From: Paramacrobiotus metropolitanus
Lineage: Eukaryota; Tardigrada; Eutardigrada; Parachela; Macrobiotidae
Direction of reading: 5' to 3'
Length of the DNA stretch: 64,000 nt
NCBI RefSeq assembly: GCF_019649055.1
Contig: NW_026570285.1
Coordinates: 434,001 to 498,000 of the forward strand
The notes under the pieces were generated by a model. The model saw only the letters and a list, made by a program, of their open reading frames with translations. It was not told the origin of the DNA and did not search any database. Shown here one piece after another: positions 37,013 through 49,183 of the stretch (position 1 is its first letter; the number at the start of each line of letters is the position of its first letter). Both the position numbers and the translations under genes were made by a program.

Positions 37013-39293
37013 ATGTGGAACTCACAATCTGATGGGTCCGAGCGGCGGCCCAAGTACAACCCGGCCAGAAAACAGATCTGGAGCCGTTCTGTCGTTTCGG
37101 TTGTATGCTGCATTCGTAGACGCGGGGGTATCAGCGTTACGACGGTGGATATTTTGGCTGATGGTGAACTGCTGAGTGGACAAGTCTATCGAACTTGGCT
37201 CATCGAAAATGGGCTTGAAATTGATTTTGGCCATGCGAGCACCGCTCAAATTCGTTCGGTTCGCCGGATCCCGTTCGGCAGCATCTACCTCCGTCAGAGC
37301 TCAAACTTGTTGTGCGCGGAAGGCCAAACCGGCCAACTGTACGCGCGTTCAATTGGTAGGTCAAGAGGTTACACCCCGGAGTTATACCATCAGATTTGGT
37401 ATTTACATACACTGTGCAGCCGGCTCGGTAAAGTTAGTAAAGACGTTCACCATAGGATAATTTTCATAACGTGAAAACCCACGAAAATAGATTTGTTTAG
37501 CTTAATAATTCTTCTGAGAATAATTACTGACTGAACACTTGCACGCAAGAGGCATTTGAAAATTAACATTTTTCCGAGTTACGTCGATTCAACTATTTGA
37601 AAGATTCTGGTCTTTCGAAAACATCAGTACTTTTCTATCATAAAAATGCATGATTATGTGTTGGATTGTTAAAACAGCAATCAACAACATCATCTCCAAT
37701 TATTCTATATGCAGATCAGAAGGAAGAATTCACGGCGGAAGTTGAAATGAGATTTGGAAGAAAGGAGCCGCGGAAACGTTATCCCGCCACTCTGCTGATG
37801 GGCGACTTTGCGATGCACTCTTTCGGACTGGTACGAGTGACACTTCCAAATGGGATCGTCACCACCATTGCTCGTGGAAAGCACATTCATGCACCCTTTG
37901 ATCGCAGCTCAGCAACACTCGCCAAAGATGGCGATTTCCACACTATAAGGGTATGTATAACTTGCTAGATGTTTTGCAGGTTAATTATACAAATTTTTTG
38001 CTTGATCGTAGCTAAAAGGAAATCAGACAAGTTGTTCAGAGAAATGCCGCCAACGGATACTCAAGCAAAAGATTATCGATAAACATAGGAACTGGAGTAA
38101 ACGCCGAAAAACCGACGATACAGAACCGTTGGGAAGCGGTTTGGGTATGTTGCCTATAGCCATCCTTACGGAGCTCTTCCAATATTTGAATACTGCGCAG
38201 CAGTGCCGAATCCGGGTCGTGTGCAGCGCTTGGAATGATATTATGGCGTTACCCATATTAAGTAGCCGAACCAGTCTGGAGTATGGGTATCTGTCAGCTG
38301 AAGAAGCAGCCGAAGAGGAATATCTAAACGCCGCCAGCCTCTGTCACCGCTGGAGTAAACTGGTCACCATCACGAACTCTCCGCAGCGAGTGTACTTCAA
38401 ACACAAACAGCCAACCGCCAGTGCCGGCGTCTTCCAGCGCATTATGCAGGAAAAAGGTTACCAGCCCGCTCAAAATGTCATTCTCCATAATCAGCAGTGG
38501 AATGTGTTTAGTGGAAAATTCAAAGAAAGCCCAATCTCGGAGTTCCTTTTCGACTTGTATGCGGAACTGACTGCCTTCACATCCGTTTGTGAAGCCTTGG
38601 TGATCCGCAATCTGACCGTTAATTTGCTAAGTTTGAACAAGAGCCAGCAGTTTCAGGTGCTGATCACCCAAGGGCTCATCCGAAGTGATCGGTCGCTGAA
38701 TTTGGACGATTTATGGGGTCTGATCGATGACAGTTTCCCGATCCCAACGGGCGATGATCTGGCGACTATCGCCACCTGGATTCGTGAGACCATTCAGCGG
38801 GAGGATACCTCGCGATACAGGCGCAAAATGCAGGTCAGTTTCCTGATTTCTAGCAAAGATAAATGCTGCAGTACATATCGAATTTTGAAAGTTGACACTG
38901 GAGCGATTTAACACCAGTCTTGTTTTGATGACCCCATTGCAAATCGTTTAGTAATGTATTTAGTAATGCTGATTTCCTGGAAAACAGATGAAATGAGTTG
39001 CGGATCGCTTTTCTGTTCAGCTGTATTTTCTGTTAACGGGAATGCATACCGTAACTCATCTGCACAAAGACATCGTTTAACAAACAGTTTTTTAGGTTTT
39101 GGTACAAATACAGATGCCGGACCCACGCGCTAACAACCAGTATAGTCACCTGTTGTTTCCGGCGCCGACAGAGACAAACTTCGACTTCCTATCCCACCTG
39201 GACGTGAAAAATTTGACGCATTTCACGGTGCACGCTCTGTTAAGCGAGCTGCGGTTTCGACGATTTACGCTAACCAGCGAGCTATCGTGGTGA
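37013..39293 (+). CDS. F-box protein, tandem copy 1 (intact)
   Basis: Exons 37013-37355, 37715-37950, 38012-38833 and 39096-39293 join in phases 1, 0 and 0, giving 532 residues. The N-terminal part (residues about 35-190) contains two related blocks, each with a small-residue strand pattern and an (I/L)PFGSIY or LVRVTLPNG motif; I do not recognise this domain. An F-box follows (LPIAILTELFQYLNTAQQCRIRVVCSAW), then a long region with no named repeats (starting SLEYGYLSAEEAAEEEYL). F-box proteins recruit substrates to SCF ubiquitin ligases through Skp1; the substrate module here is presumably the C-terminal region. The neighbouring copy 2 has the same exon structure, with exon 2 exactly 236 bp in both, showing tandem duplication. 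I chose ATG 37013 because it is the first methionine of the open frame. Confidence 0.8.
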
Positions 39294-39373
39294 TGACCTT
39301 CCGGCTCTCGCGAAGATCTTAACTGCTTGACTGGCAAACGCTAATTTAGAGTACACCAAACAAACAAACAAAC

Positions 39374-39443
39374 AAACAAACACCAAATAACGACTTCCTG
39401 AAACAAGTATTTGTTTCATGAAGTCGTTATTTGGTGTTTGTTT
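39374..39443. repeat. 33-bp near-perfect palindrome with 4-base loop
   Basis: Arms 39374-39406 and 39411-39443 pair with a single mismatch around GTAT; the left arm starts in a (CAAA)n run. It begins 80 bp after the stop codon of F-box copy 1, so it may lie in that gene's 3' UTR or terminator region. Confidence 0.93.
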
Positions 39444-40228
39444 ACTTGCGTTATTTTTTTACTGGTACAATTCATAATTGCAAACAGGTTCCAAACGCCC
39501 AACAGGGGGCAGATTTAGCAGCCTTTTTGATGAAAGTACCTGCATGGAGGCTGCGAACTGTTTTAACGGAATGGTGCTTCGTCTGGATACTAGATAGTAA
39601 GCACATCGGCTGTATTTTGATTGATGGTACATTAACATACGGATATTTGTGCCATTTGTAACCGTGAATTTACAAAAACGAAGATAAAGTATTGCTCTGA
39701 TATTTTCCGTACCTTTACCCGCCGTAGCATCACCACTCGAACTCTGTATCTGTGCTAGTACAAATAACATGAACCGAAAACTGATGTTTTCATTAGTGTC
39801 TATCAGCGCCGGCTTGTTGTAATGTTAACTGCATAACTGGCTTTTTCCCGAATAAAATCATTCAGTAACATAAGTAGTAAAATTAAGTCCGGACAGGTTT
39901 ATCCGGTCTTTTGTTGGTGTTTTCCGCCATAGCGTAATACATAATATACGAGTATTAATCTGCCACCGTTTATGTTGCACAGTTTATTGCACCACCAGAT
40001 ATTGATACAACAATGCAGCATTTTTGACAAATATTTCGTGAACTTAGATTATTGCAAATCAATGATATACAGTCTGTAGCCCTGACTTAAAAATCAGCAT
40101 AAATTCTACATAAGTACAGCTCAAGAGCATCGGTGTACAGTTATATGACATTCTTTATTAATAATCAACGCACAGATCAGGTGGAAGAAAAATAAAAAAA
40201 TGATATTACTCACAACAGCAAAATTAAT
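39444..40228. other. Intergenic between F-box copies
   Basis: Non-coding AT-rich DNA. No exon-like frame or repeat beyond the palindrome at its left edge. Confidence 0.45.
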
Positions 40229-40858
40229 TTATTTAAACCATCCACTTGCATTTCCGCGCTGAATTTCCAGCGATAGTCGTAGACGCAGAAATTCATGCGA
40301 TCGACGCTCTCCCGTTTGCTGCTGCAGTCTTTTGCCCAACTTTTTTACAATGGCGATAGCCGACGTACAGTTATCCGTTCCATTCCAGTTTAATCCGCTC
40401 CATTGCATTGACATTACGGTGATACGTAATGCAGAGCATCCTGAAAGCGAGGTCACTGATATTTGCAGAATGTAAAGGAAGCACAGAGCCGGATTTAGTT
40501 TCGGTCACGGTGGCACATTTTGGCATCCTGTAACCACTGAGCTGTACACCGTGCACTGCATTCTGCTTACGACGAAATCGCATTGTTTCCAGGGCCGATC
40601 GGTCAATCTCCCGGAATTCGAGAGTTTTACTTCGCTACTAGATTTATGTGGTATACACCAGTTTCTTCGCACCATTCGATTTTCTTCTTTGCATGACATT
40701 TTTACTTTGGTAATCGAGTTATGTACATAGATGGCACATCGTGCAGGTACTACTCGCAAGTTTGACAATTTATAGCCCATTTTGAAGATTTTGTACGAGC
40801 TGGTGAATCGCCCAACATCCATAATATCTTGCACCGATAGAAAAAAATGCCGAAACAT
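40229..40858 (-). CDS. Uncertain hypothetical gene, antisense to the F-box copy 2 start
   Basis: Two overlapping open frames on the minus strand could be pieces of one protein: 40583-40371 and 40456-40229, the latter ending in a charged amphipathic stretch (LRLRLSLEIQRG). Joining them needs a frame change near 40375-40385, and I find no convincing splice sites. No family recognised. It is head-to-head with F-box copy 2, and a frame on 40858-40505 even overlaps the first codons of that gene. It may be a decayed gene or chance. Confidence 0.22.
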
Positions 40859-43275
40859 TTATCTCGACGGACTTATCGACCGGAACGAGCTCGTCCATTA
40901 GCACGGAAATCGCATTGCAGCTGGCCAGTTCGTTTTCCTAAACCAATTAAATCCTTCTGTACCGTGCGACGCGGTGGAAACACTGATAATATCGTAGTAG
41001 ACATTCTGGACAACGGTGAACTGTTGAGCGGAAAAGTTTGTTATAACACCGCCACCGGGCTGCATATCGATTTCCATGAAGTAGCGTCTCCTAAGGCAGA
41101 ATCCGAGCGGTTGATCCCGTTCGGCAGCATCTATCTCCGCCGGAAGCGGAACTTGTTATGCGAACAAGGCCAAACCGACAGAATGTATGCTCGTTCAATA
41201 GGTACGATTGTTTATTCCAACATACAAGTTGAAACCCAGTAGTATTTTAAAATTAATACAGGGAACTGATAGAAAACCAAGAAAAATTACATGATTATGT
41301 ACTTGCCTATAGGTATAACCATATACATAACAATAATTATTATAAATTGTACAGTCTGTTACCTTTACTGGTACCGCACGTTCCTCAGTTTGGATCAGTT
41401 AATGTGAATGGATCAACGCGTTTTCCTAGAATGCGGAGAGCGGCTAACACTGTAACAGTGTAACTTAACTCTTATTTGCAGAGAAGAGCGAAGAGTTCAC
41501 CGCGGAAGCGTACATAAGTCCTGGAACAGGGGAGTCGCGAAAGCGATATGCTGCCAGCCTGCTAATGGGCGATTTTTCTCTGTATTCCTTCGGATTGGTC
41601 CGTGTAGCCCTTCCCAATGGAGTTATCACTACCGTACTTCGAGGAAATCAGATCCTGACACCTTTTGATCACAATGTGGCAGCACTCGCAAAACAAGGCG
41701 ATTTCAACACGAAAAAAGTAAGACCTGTTACATACTAGGGAAGTGCACCTCGTTGACTGGCAGTCTGGCACTAAGAGCCGGAAGAGAGGCGGGAAATAAA
41801 GTATGGATGCTTCTTGTCTAGACCTGAGGCAGCGGTTATATCTTTAATATTGACCTGCTACTGAGGGCGCACAAAACCAACTAAACGACAACTGTATTTT
41901 AACTGACAAAGTTCGCTATGCAGAACAGCATAATATAGTTAATCTCCCTTATTTTAAACTTGTACAAGCAAATGCCATTTTCACTTAAACTCAAATATCG
42001 AATAGCTAGAACAAGTAAACAACTCTTCAAGCTCTTTTGAACAACCAACAGTTCCGAGGACAGTGCAACTAAATATTGCAAAATAATGAATGACACTGGA
42101 CATAAAGGTAACAGAAGACAGCCATTTTGTGGCACCACACTACGCCACATCTCTAGTATTAAAAGTGCAAGATGTTTTTATTTATGTTCTGCTTTATTTC
42201 AGTTTTAATATCATTTGTGTGCGTGACCGACAAAAGCGCAGTATTCTGACGCAAATAACTCGCGTTAAGGTGCAAAAGAGTGCTCTAAGCCTCTGATCAT
42301 CGAATGATGTCCAGACACCTGCATTTGACGGTCCGCAATATTAGAGTTTTGCTATACTTCTATATCAAGAACCTAATCTTTATGCTATTTTTTCATAGCT
42401 AAAAAACAACAAAACTAGCTGCTCGGAAGCATGCCGTAAGCCGAAGCTGAAGCAGGATGGCGACATCGGGGGCGTTAAGTGTCCTAAACCCGACGATACG
42501 GAGCCGTTGGAAGGCGGTCTGCGTTTGCCGCCGGCTGAACTCTTAACACAAATTTTCGAATACTTGACTGCTGCACAACAATATCGAAGTTTGGGTTTGC
42601 TGCCGGGTGAAATTTTAACGAAGATTTTTGAATATCTGAATACTGTGCAGCAGTGCCGAATCCGCATTGTATGCAGCACTTGGAAGGATGTTCTGACGTC
42701 GCCTCTCTTACTCAGTCGAACAAGCCTGGAATACGGATTCCTGTCCGCAGAAGAAGCAGCCGAAGAGGAATACCTGAACGCCGCCAGCATCTGTCACCGC
42801 TGGAGTAAACTCGTTACCATCTCGAACTCTCCGCGATTGATACATTTCAAACACAAATTACCAACTATGAATGCCGCGGTTTTCCAGCGCATCATAAAGG
42901 AAAAAGGCTACCAACCAGCTCAAACTATTATTCTTTACAATCAACAGTGGAATGTATATAGCAGGCGATTTCAAGAAAATGTGCTCGCTGAGTTTATTGC
43001 CGACCTGCACGCGGAACTGACTGCATTTGCGTCAACGTGCAAGGCCCTCGTGATCCACAATCAGACAGTTAATTTGCTGAATTCGAGCATGACTCTACAG
43101 TTTCGAGTGGTAATTAGCCGGGGGCACGTCGGAAGTGATCGGCCTCTGACACTGAACGGTCTGTGGAGTCTGATTGTTTTCCGGGCCCAACGGACGGTGA
43201 GCTGAAGGCTATTGCGATCTGGATACGACAGACAATTCAGCGGAGAAATGTCTTGCGTTATAAACGCATAATGAA
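40847..43275 (+). pseudogene. F-box protein, tandem copy 2 (frameshifted, C-terminus lost)
   Basis: Exons 40847-41201, 41482-41717 and 42399-43275 correspond one-to-one with copy 1, with identical phases. The same N-terminal domain (IPFGSIYLRR; MGDFSLYSFGLVRV) and F-box are present. Two oddities occur. First, the N-terminal half of the F-box is duplicated in tandem (two LPPxEILTxIFEYL-type blocks, about 42520-42660). Second, relative to copy 1, seven bases are missing near 43174-43180, which puts the frame into a stop at 43203-43205; the lost frame is still readable beyond it to a donor-like site at 43275. The fourth exon is not found convincingly; a frame at 43360-43480 shows only weak similarity. 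As written the protein would end about 30 residues early, before the last exon. Likely a degenerating duplicate, though a truncated F-box protein could still bind Skp1. Confidence 0.75.
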
Positions 43276-43513
43276 GGTTAGTTTGTTACCATTTTAAGTG
43301 CCGTGGTGGTCTTGCATCACATTACTAGCCGAAAATGTTGATAATTTTGATCTACACCTATGGCACACTTCGAACACGACAATTTTTTACGGCCATCCTT
43401 AGACGATGTAGCGCACCTTTCCGTTGTAGCCTATGTATTCGCAAAGGATGTTTATACAATGGCAAAATTTTTCCGCCATGCCCGTAGTTACCAGCATTTT
43501 CATTATTTTGTGC

Positions 43514-44335
43514 GGTGGCCTGTAGTAACTTGTAGTCTCGATAGTTTGTGTAGTTGTTTCCTGTAGTCTCGGTAGTTTGCGTAGTTTGCCGTAGTCCCGG
43601 TAGTCTTGGTATTTTGTGCAGTTTTCGGTAGTCTCGGTAGTCTTGGTAGTTTGCGTAGTCTTCGGTAGTCTCGGTAGAGTCTTCGGTAGTCCCGGTAGTT
43701 TCTGCAGTTTTCAGTAGTTTCGGTAGTGTGCGTAGTTTTCTGTAGTCTCGGTAGTTTGCGTAGTTTTCTGTAGTCTCGGTAGTCTTTGTAGTTTGCGTAG
43801 TCTTCGGTAGTCTCGGTAGAGTCTTCGGTAGTCGCGGTAGTTTCTGCAGTTTTCAGTAGTTTCGGTAGTGTGCGTAGTTTTCTGTAGTCTCGGTAGTCTC
43901 GGTAGTTTGCGTAGTCTTCGGTAGTCTCGGTAGGTTGTTTAGTCTTCGGTAGTCCCGGTAGTTTCTGTAGTTTTCACTAGTCTCGGTAGTTCGTGTAGTT
44001 TACCGTAGTCCCTGTAGTCTGGGTAGTTTATGCAGTTTTCGGTGGTCTCGATAGTTTGTGTAGTTTCCTGTAGTCTCGGTAGTTTGCGTAGTTTTCTGTA
44101 GTTTCCTGTAGTCTCGGTAATTTGCATAGTTTTCTGTAGTCTCGGTAGTCTTGGTAGTTTATGTAGTTTTTGGTAGTCACCAGTAGTCTCGAAGCCTGTG
44201 CAGTTTTCTGTAATAACCCTAGCTCGTGTAGCCTGCGTAGTCGCTTGTAGTTTTGTTTTCTTTGTGGCTCCCAGTAGTGTCTATAGTCTTTGTAGTATAA
44301 GTAGGCGCCTGTAGTCTTGTAGTCGTTTATAGATA
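43514..44335. repeat. GTAGT minisatellite, left array
   Basis: About 820 bp of 9-bp units such as GTAGTCTCG, GTAGTTTGC and GTAGTTTTC in varying order, with higher-order repeats of about 120 bp. The same family in the opposite orientation lies at 54365-54545. Frames read through it (YRDYRKL-like) are repeat artefacts. Confidence 0.9.
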
Positions 44336-45626
44336 CCAATGGTCTCGGTCGTCTTTCGTTGGATATTTGTCCGTACTACGAGTCAGCCTTCTGCAGCCAC
44401 CTGTATCTGCATATCAATTGTCCCGGAAGGATTTGTAGTTTCCTTGGCAAAACATAGTTTGTAGCTCTTGTAGAAAATGTACTTAATCCAGATGCAAAGC
44501 TGATATCTAGAGGAAATCTGCGCGGGTAATTGTAATCTGACTGCACAGCTATTATGCAGTTTTTGCGTATGGCTTTTTTCTTGTTTCTGTGTTGATAAAT
44601 TATGTTTTCCTTTGAATGCACCCAGCTACATCATGAAATAAGTAGTAGTATCTAGTAATCAATGGTACCGTCGGCAGTTTATTTAAATGGCGGCAGTTTC
44701 CGTTTGTTTATCAAGTTGTCATTGTATGAAATAAGCTCACTGCAGATATTCCTTTTTTCGTTTGCCTGACGTGTCTCTTGTGTTGTTAATTCCACTTGAA
44801 CAACTTTGTGGCTGAGCTTTGCAGTGCATACAGTCCAGCGCATTAACTGTAAAACTGGTATCACACACGACACCAGTGTTCTCAATAACTTTCAGGGCAA
44901 AAATTAAGAGAATTCGGCAATTCAGTTGAAAGAAATTTCGATCGCTTTTGTTTTGATCTTAAAATTTCAGCAAAAAGGTGTATTATTTTTTCTTGTAATA
45001 AGTCCCACTATAAATGGCGTTGACCTATAAACGGTTTTCTAAGTATTACTCACTGCATAAAAAGTTGCACGGAAATGCTCTCCTTCTGTCCATGACATGT
45101 ACGCAGTTATTTGTTTTAGAACGGAATGTGTTTCTGGTAGCCAGTTTACATTCTGGTTTTCTCGAGCGTTTGATAACATTTTGTTGACTTGTCGTTTGTT
45201 TTGAAATTTTTCTCTTTGGCTGCGCTTAATTTTTTTCCGGCAATGGTCGAGAATGCAAACACGTGTGATAAGCATCGAACTTTTGATAACATTTTAGTGC
45301 CTGGTCGTTTGACTTTATTTTCTTCCTTTGGCTACGTATAATTTTTCTTCGGAAGTGGTTAGGAATGCAAACACGGAATGATAAGCAAAAAGCAGATGTG
45401 ACTTGGATTAGGATAGCTGATGCATAACATATACACATATTCTTCTTCATGCATGACAAATGTGTTAGTACTTAAGTGGGCAAGCAGTTCAGTTAGTTTG
45501 TTCAGTTTCTTCCTCTCTAGAACAACATTTTATTCGGATTCGTGGTCGTAGCACTTCATAAGCGAACATTGTCTTGACAATTTTCCAATTGAGAATTTTT
45601 ATTTTCCACTTGGTGTTGTGTGGAAA
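44336..45626. other. Intergenic with a 115-bp tandem duplication
   Basis: Two copies of a block from TTTGATAACATTTT to GGAATGCAAACAC-like sequence lie at about 45168-45280 and 45282-45390. They are diverged and give parallel lysine-rich frames on the minus strand; I read these as non-coding repeats. No gene recognised. Confidence 0.5.
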
Positions 45627-46678
45627 ATGATTAAAGTTTGCCTGTTAGTCGTATTATTTTCGCCCATTGCTGTGTCGGGTGGCTTAAACATAGGGCGACG
45701 GTTATTTGGAATGCGTCCGAAAGTAACCGGTGAGCATTGCAGTGTACAGTTGTATCAAACTGCTTAGATTAATAAAATTCGTATGATGCACCTTTTATGT
45801 AGTGGGAAACGTGTAGTGCGTAATTTTAGTTGTTGGGAATGGTCTGTTGGAAAAAAATAAATATAAATAAATTATTGTTTATTTCCTTGTTTTTTGGTAA
45901 AACTTCTAGCACTTGCCCCAGGACGATCCCCGGGCGATCGTAGTGATAGATTTTACTTGTTTCTTGTTTTAGCCTTTGTAAGGTAACTGTAAGGAATTTG
46001 TGGTTTTCTGTATTCATGATCGTTTTCGCAGGCACCGGGAACTGGCAAGGCCGGATCGTACCACAGCCAGCGCGCACTGGCTCAAACGCTGGACTGCTCA
46101 ACGAATGGTCGAGATTCTCCGAAAGCGGGTCAGTTTCCGGGAGTCGAATTTCGCTGGCGGTGCCAAAAGTGGCATAGTCACCTCTCAAGCAACGCATGCT
46201 GCATCTGTTGGGAAAAGGTGCAGACCAAGCTGCCATCGGAGCTGTAGCGATTGCCGGAGGAACCATACTGGCACAAAATCTTTCCCCAGAACATAACAGT
46301 TCCGTTGCCATAAATGTCAACTTCGTCGTGCTGGCCATCAATGAAACTGAAAACCCACTGGAAAACACTTTCATCCCTCTTTCAACCATCACGACAGCCA
46401 ATACTATGCCGACCACCCTTCTCTCCACGGTGACAGCCAGTACTACGCCGACCACTCGTCTTTCCACAGTAACATCCACATCAGGAGCTACTGACAGTGG
46501 ATCCCCAGCGACAGTTAGTCAGGCGACCGGACTTCTTACTGGCGAGTTTGGCATCATGGTGTACATTGGAATCGGGTTTGCCGGATTCATAACCGTGCTT
46601 ATCGTTTTGTTTGGTGGATGGTATCTTGTGTGCATGCGCGGGGTGAAACGCGGTAATACTGATTATGAAGTGCCATAA
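45627..46678 (+). CDS. Small Ser/Thr-rich type I membrane protein
   Basis: Exon 1 (45627-45729) encodes a signal peptide (KVCLLVVLFSPIAVSGG). The best exon 2 is 46224-46678 (acceptor GGTGCAG), phase 1 on both sides, giving 185 residues: N-glycosylation sites, a Thr/Ser-rich stalk with three LSTVT- or LSTIT-like repeats, one TM helix (MVYIGIGFAGFITVLIVLFGGWYL) and a short basic tail ending DYEVP. An alternative acceptor at 46031/46032 adds 48 in-frame residues but then meets an in-frame TAG at 46175-46177 before the same downstream frame; this could be a poison exon. No family recognised; a cell-surface glycoprotein is inferred from topology. Confidence 0.6.
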
Positions 46679-47639
46679 TTCAGCTGCATTGTGTGTCTAG
46701 TTATGAAATAATCTGTGTCTGTTCGTCGGCGCAATTTTTGATTTTAATAATATGTCTAGGCGAACAACGCATGTTATCGGCTGCTGCGCAAGGCTGCCTT
46801 TTCAACTTTGTAGCATTTTGATGTCATTCGATGTCCATTTATCATTTTTTAAAGCTGTTGTTATTACTCATTGTAAAATTATAATGGTTCACCGATAGCT
46901 AAAAAATGGTAACGCAATTAACCTATCATCGTGACAGAACGGTTAGTTTGGTATCCAATACGTGTAACAGGCTAGGGCCACAAAAAAGTGCACTGGGCTC
47001 CCGTTTGCGGTAAACTCTAAGGTCACGCAGTACGTTAACGTAGTATCAAAAATTGATGTTAAGAAAATGCCGGAAGTAACCATAGGCGACTCAAATACGC
47101 CATTTTTGTTTAGGATAATTTATTAAGTCTGTTGTACTTCAACTGCAGGCAGTAAATGGCAGAACACATTGCGTTTGGTACTTCAACATCTGGCAATGCA
47201 CGTTTCAGTTTAGCCAGTACCTGTAGCACACTGAAATCAGATGTATTTGTTACTCAAGGCGGCTGTGACTCGGCATACGGTGATTTGTTGCTGTGCGAAG
47301 TTTTTGTTTTAGTACACTACGTCAGTACGTTGGAGTAGTGCATTAAAATTTACTGCAGTTATTTAAAGATCTGGTTGTTGACTTGTACGTTTCCTTTAAT
47401 TGTTTCAAGCAAGTCGAGTATAATAATTCAAACTTTCATTTATTAGTGAGTATCTAGGCAGTTCATTTATTAGATTGAACATTTCTGTACGGTTTCGCTA
47501 CCTATGTTGGTGCTCAGAGGATTTCATGGATTTTACATTTTACGATATAAGATGGATAATGGTAGTGCATGTGAACAAAGTCGTACTGCATGCAAGATTG
47601 GTGTAGGTAACTGCATTAGATGAGTTGTGGTCGAAAAAG
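46679..47639. other. Intergenic, nothing recognised
   Basis: AT-rich, with short open frames only. It ends where the degenerate left array of element C begins. Confidence 0.45.
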
Positions 47640-48800
47640 CTGCTAAGAACTATGGGGAGACCGACATTTTGCTGACCGCTATCTTGCTGATCAACGACTT
47701 GCTGACGACTTTTTGCTGAACGACAAAATATTGACCCGATGGTTTGTTGAAACAACAAATGGCTGAACGACAGTTCGCTGAACGACCGCTTGCTTAAAAC
47801 CGACGACACCTTGTTGACCAACGAAACAATTTCCGACGCATCGCTCAAGCGAAAAATTGTTGATCGACATCTGATTGACCGACAGTTCACCTAAGTGACG
47901 CTTAGAAGCCTAATAAAAGGGGGTTAGAAAAATAAGAAAACTAAAAGCTTAAGAACCTAAAAAACATATGAAAAAATATGAACATTAAGAAACCCGAAAA
48001 CCAAAGAAAGTTGAGAGAGCTTAGCAAAACGGCAGCTCTACTTCCTGCCTTTTCGAAGAAGTTATGGTCGACGAACTAGCGGGTCACCGTTCGTTTCCAC
48101 GAAGCCACTTTTGAGCGCGTACGTTCCACGGATGTTACAAAGCAGACGAGAATACCTAAGTAAGACATTTAAGGAACCCGGAAAACCTAAGAAACCTAAG
48201 AAACCTAAGAAACCTAAGAAACCTAAGAAACCTAAGAAACCTAAAAAACCTAAGAAACCTAAGAAACCACGAATGTTACAACGCAAAAGAGAAAACCTAA
48301 GTAAGAAGTTTAAGGAACCCGAAAAACCTAAGAAACCTAAGAAACCTAAGAAACCTAAGAAACCACGAATGTTACAACGCAAAAGAGAAAACCTAAGTAA
48401 GAAATTTAAGGAACCCGAAAAAACCTAAGAAACCTAAGAAACTTAAGAAACCTAAAAAACCCAAGAAACCAAGAAATACCTAAGAAAACTGACAGCACTG
48501 GGTTGACTTCCTTCTCTGTTTGAAACAGGATTTGCGAAGCTCGTTATATTCAACTGGTAAGCAAACTGTCGATCAGCAAGATTGTATCCTCTGTAATGTG
48601 TCGGTCAGCGATTTGTCGATTACCGACCGTTGACCGAAAAGTGAGCTGTCGATCAACGACAGAGTTTTGGCAAAATGTCGACCAGCAAGTTTGCAGAAAA
48701 CAGAATTGTTGGTCTGCAATCTGTCGGTCAGCAATTGGTGTCAATCAGCAACACATCGGTCAGCAAATTGTCGGGCAGCAAAAACGAGGTCGGCAACTTG
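47640..48800. mobile_element. Element C: AAACCTAAG core flanked by inverted degenerate arrays
   Basis: The left array (47650-47885) repeats TTGCTGAACGAC-like units (GACxxxTTGCTGA, about 15-bp spacing). The right array (48555-48795) repeats the complement (GTCGGTCAGCAAxTTGTCG). The core is the 9-bp array listed separately. The arrangement mirrors element B at 29740-30480 (same core in the opposite orientation), supporting one family with about 1.1-kb and 0.75-kb members. No transposase is encoded. Confidence 0.65.
48170..48475. repeat. (AAACCTAAG)n 9-bp array with 93-bp higher-order unit
   Basis: Runs of AAACCTAAG are interrupted by a recurring spacer containing CCACGAATGTTACAACGC and GAGAAAACCTAAGTAAG. 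The spacer-plus-run unit repeats at about 48175, 48270 and 48365 with shortening runs. It reads as KPK repeats on plus and GFLGF on minus, which reflects a 9-bp period divisible by three and is not evidence of a protein. Confidence 0.9.
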
Positions 48801-49183
48801 ACGTGCAACCAGGATGGGACGGGCAAGGATGGTAAGTACGCTGATGGTTTTGCAAATCAACTGATTTTCTGCACGCTAGTTTTTAAAAGTTTCGCTTTTT
48901 AAAAGCACTGCTTTCCATTCCTTGCCACTGTTTTATACTGTATATGGTCATAAAGACGACAAGCATCAGGCAGGTATGGCAACATTACATTTTGCAGGTG
49001 CACGAACAGGGAAGCAATTCATGTGTCAAACTGCGTTGCACGTTTGTCAGCAAAAAATTCTCGCTAGAAAGGCGAGCTACATTCTCATACGTTGAGTCAA
49101 ACGTGCGCTATTGAAAGCCATTCGAATAGCAAACAAAAAACATGCGTTAATGTGAAGTCGGCATTACAAGACATAAAATAACA

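Noticed and set aside
37022-37412. Antisense frames over F-box copy 1 exon 1
   Set aside because: Copy 2 conserves the plus-strand frame, not the antisense ones.
43514-44335. CRISPR array
   Set aside because: Continuous short-unit minisatellite with no unique spacers, in a eukaryotic genome with spliced genes.
43939-44339. YRDYRKL-repeat proteins on the minus strand
   Set aside because: These are translations of the GTAGT minisatellite; no start context, no domain, no splice support.
48111-48428. Lysine/proline-repeat protein on plus and GFLGF-repeat protein on minus
   Set aside because: Both are translations of a 9-bp tandem array, open on both strands only because the period is divisible by three.
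48170-48475. Interstitial telomere (CCTAA/TTAGG-like)
   Set aside because: The unit is 9 bp (AAACCTAAG) with a longer higher-order spacer, not a 5- or 6-bp telomeric repeat, and it sits inside inverted arrays.
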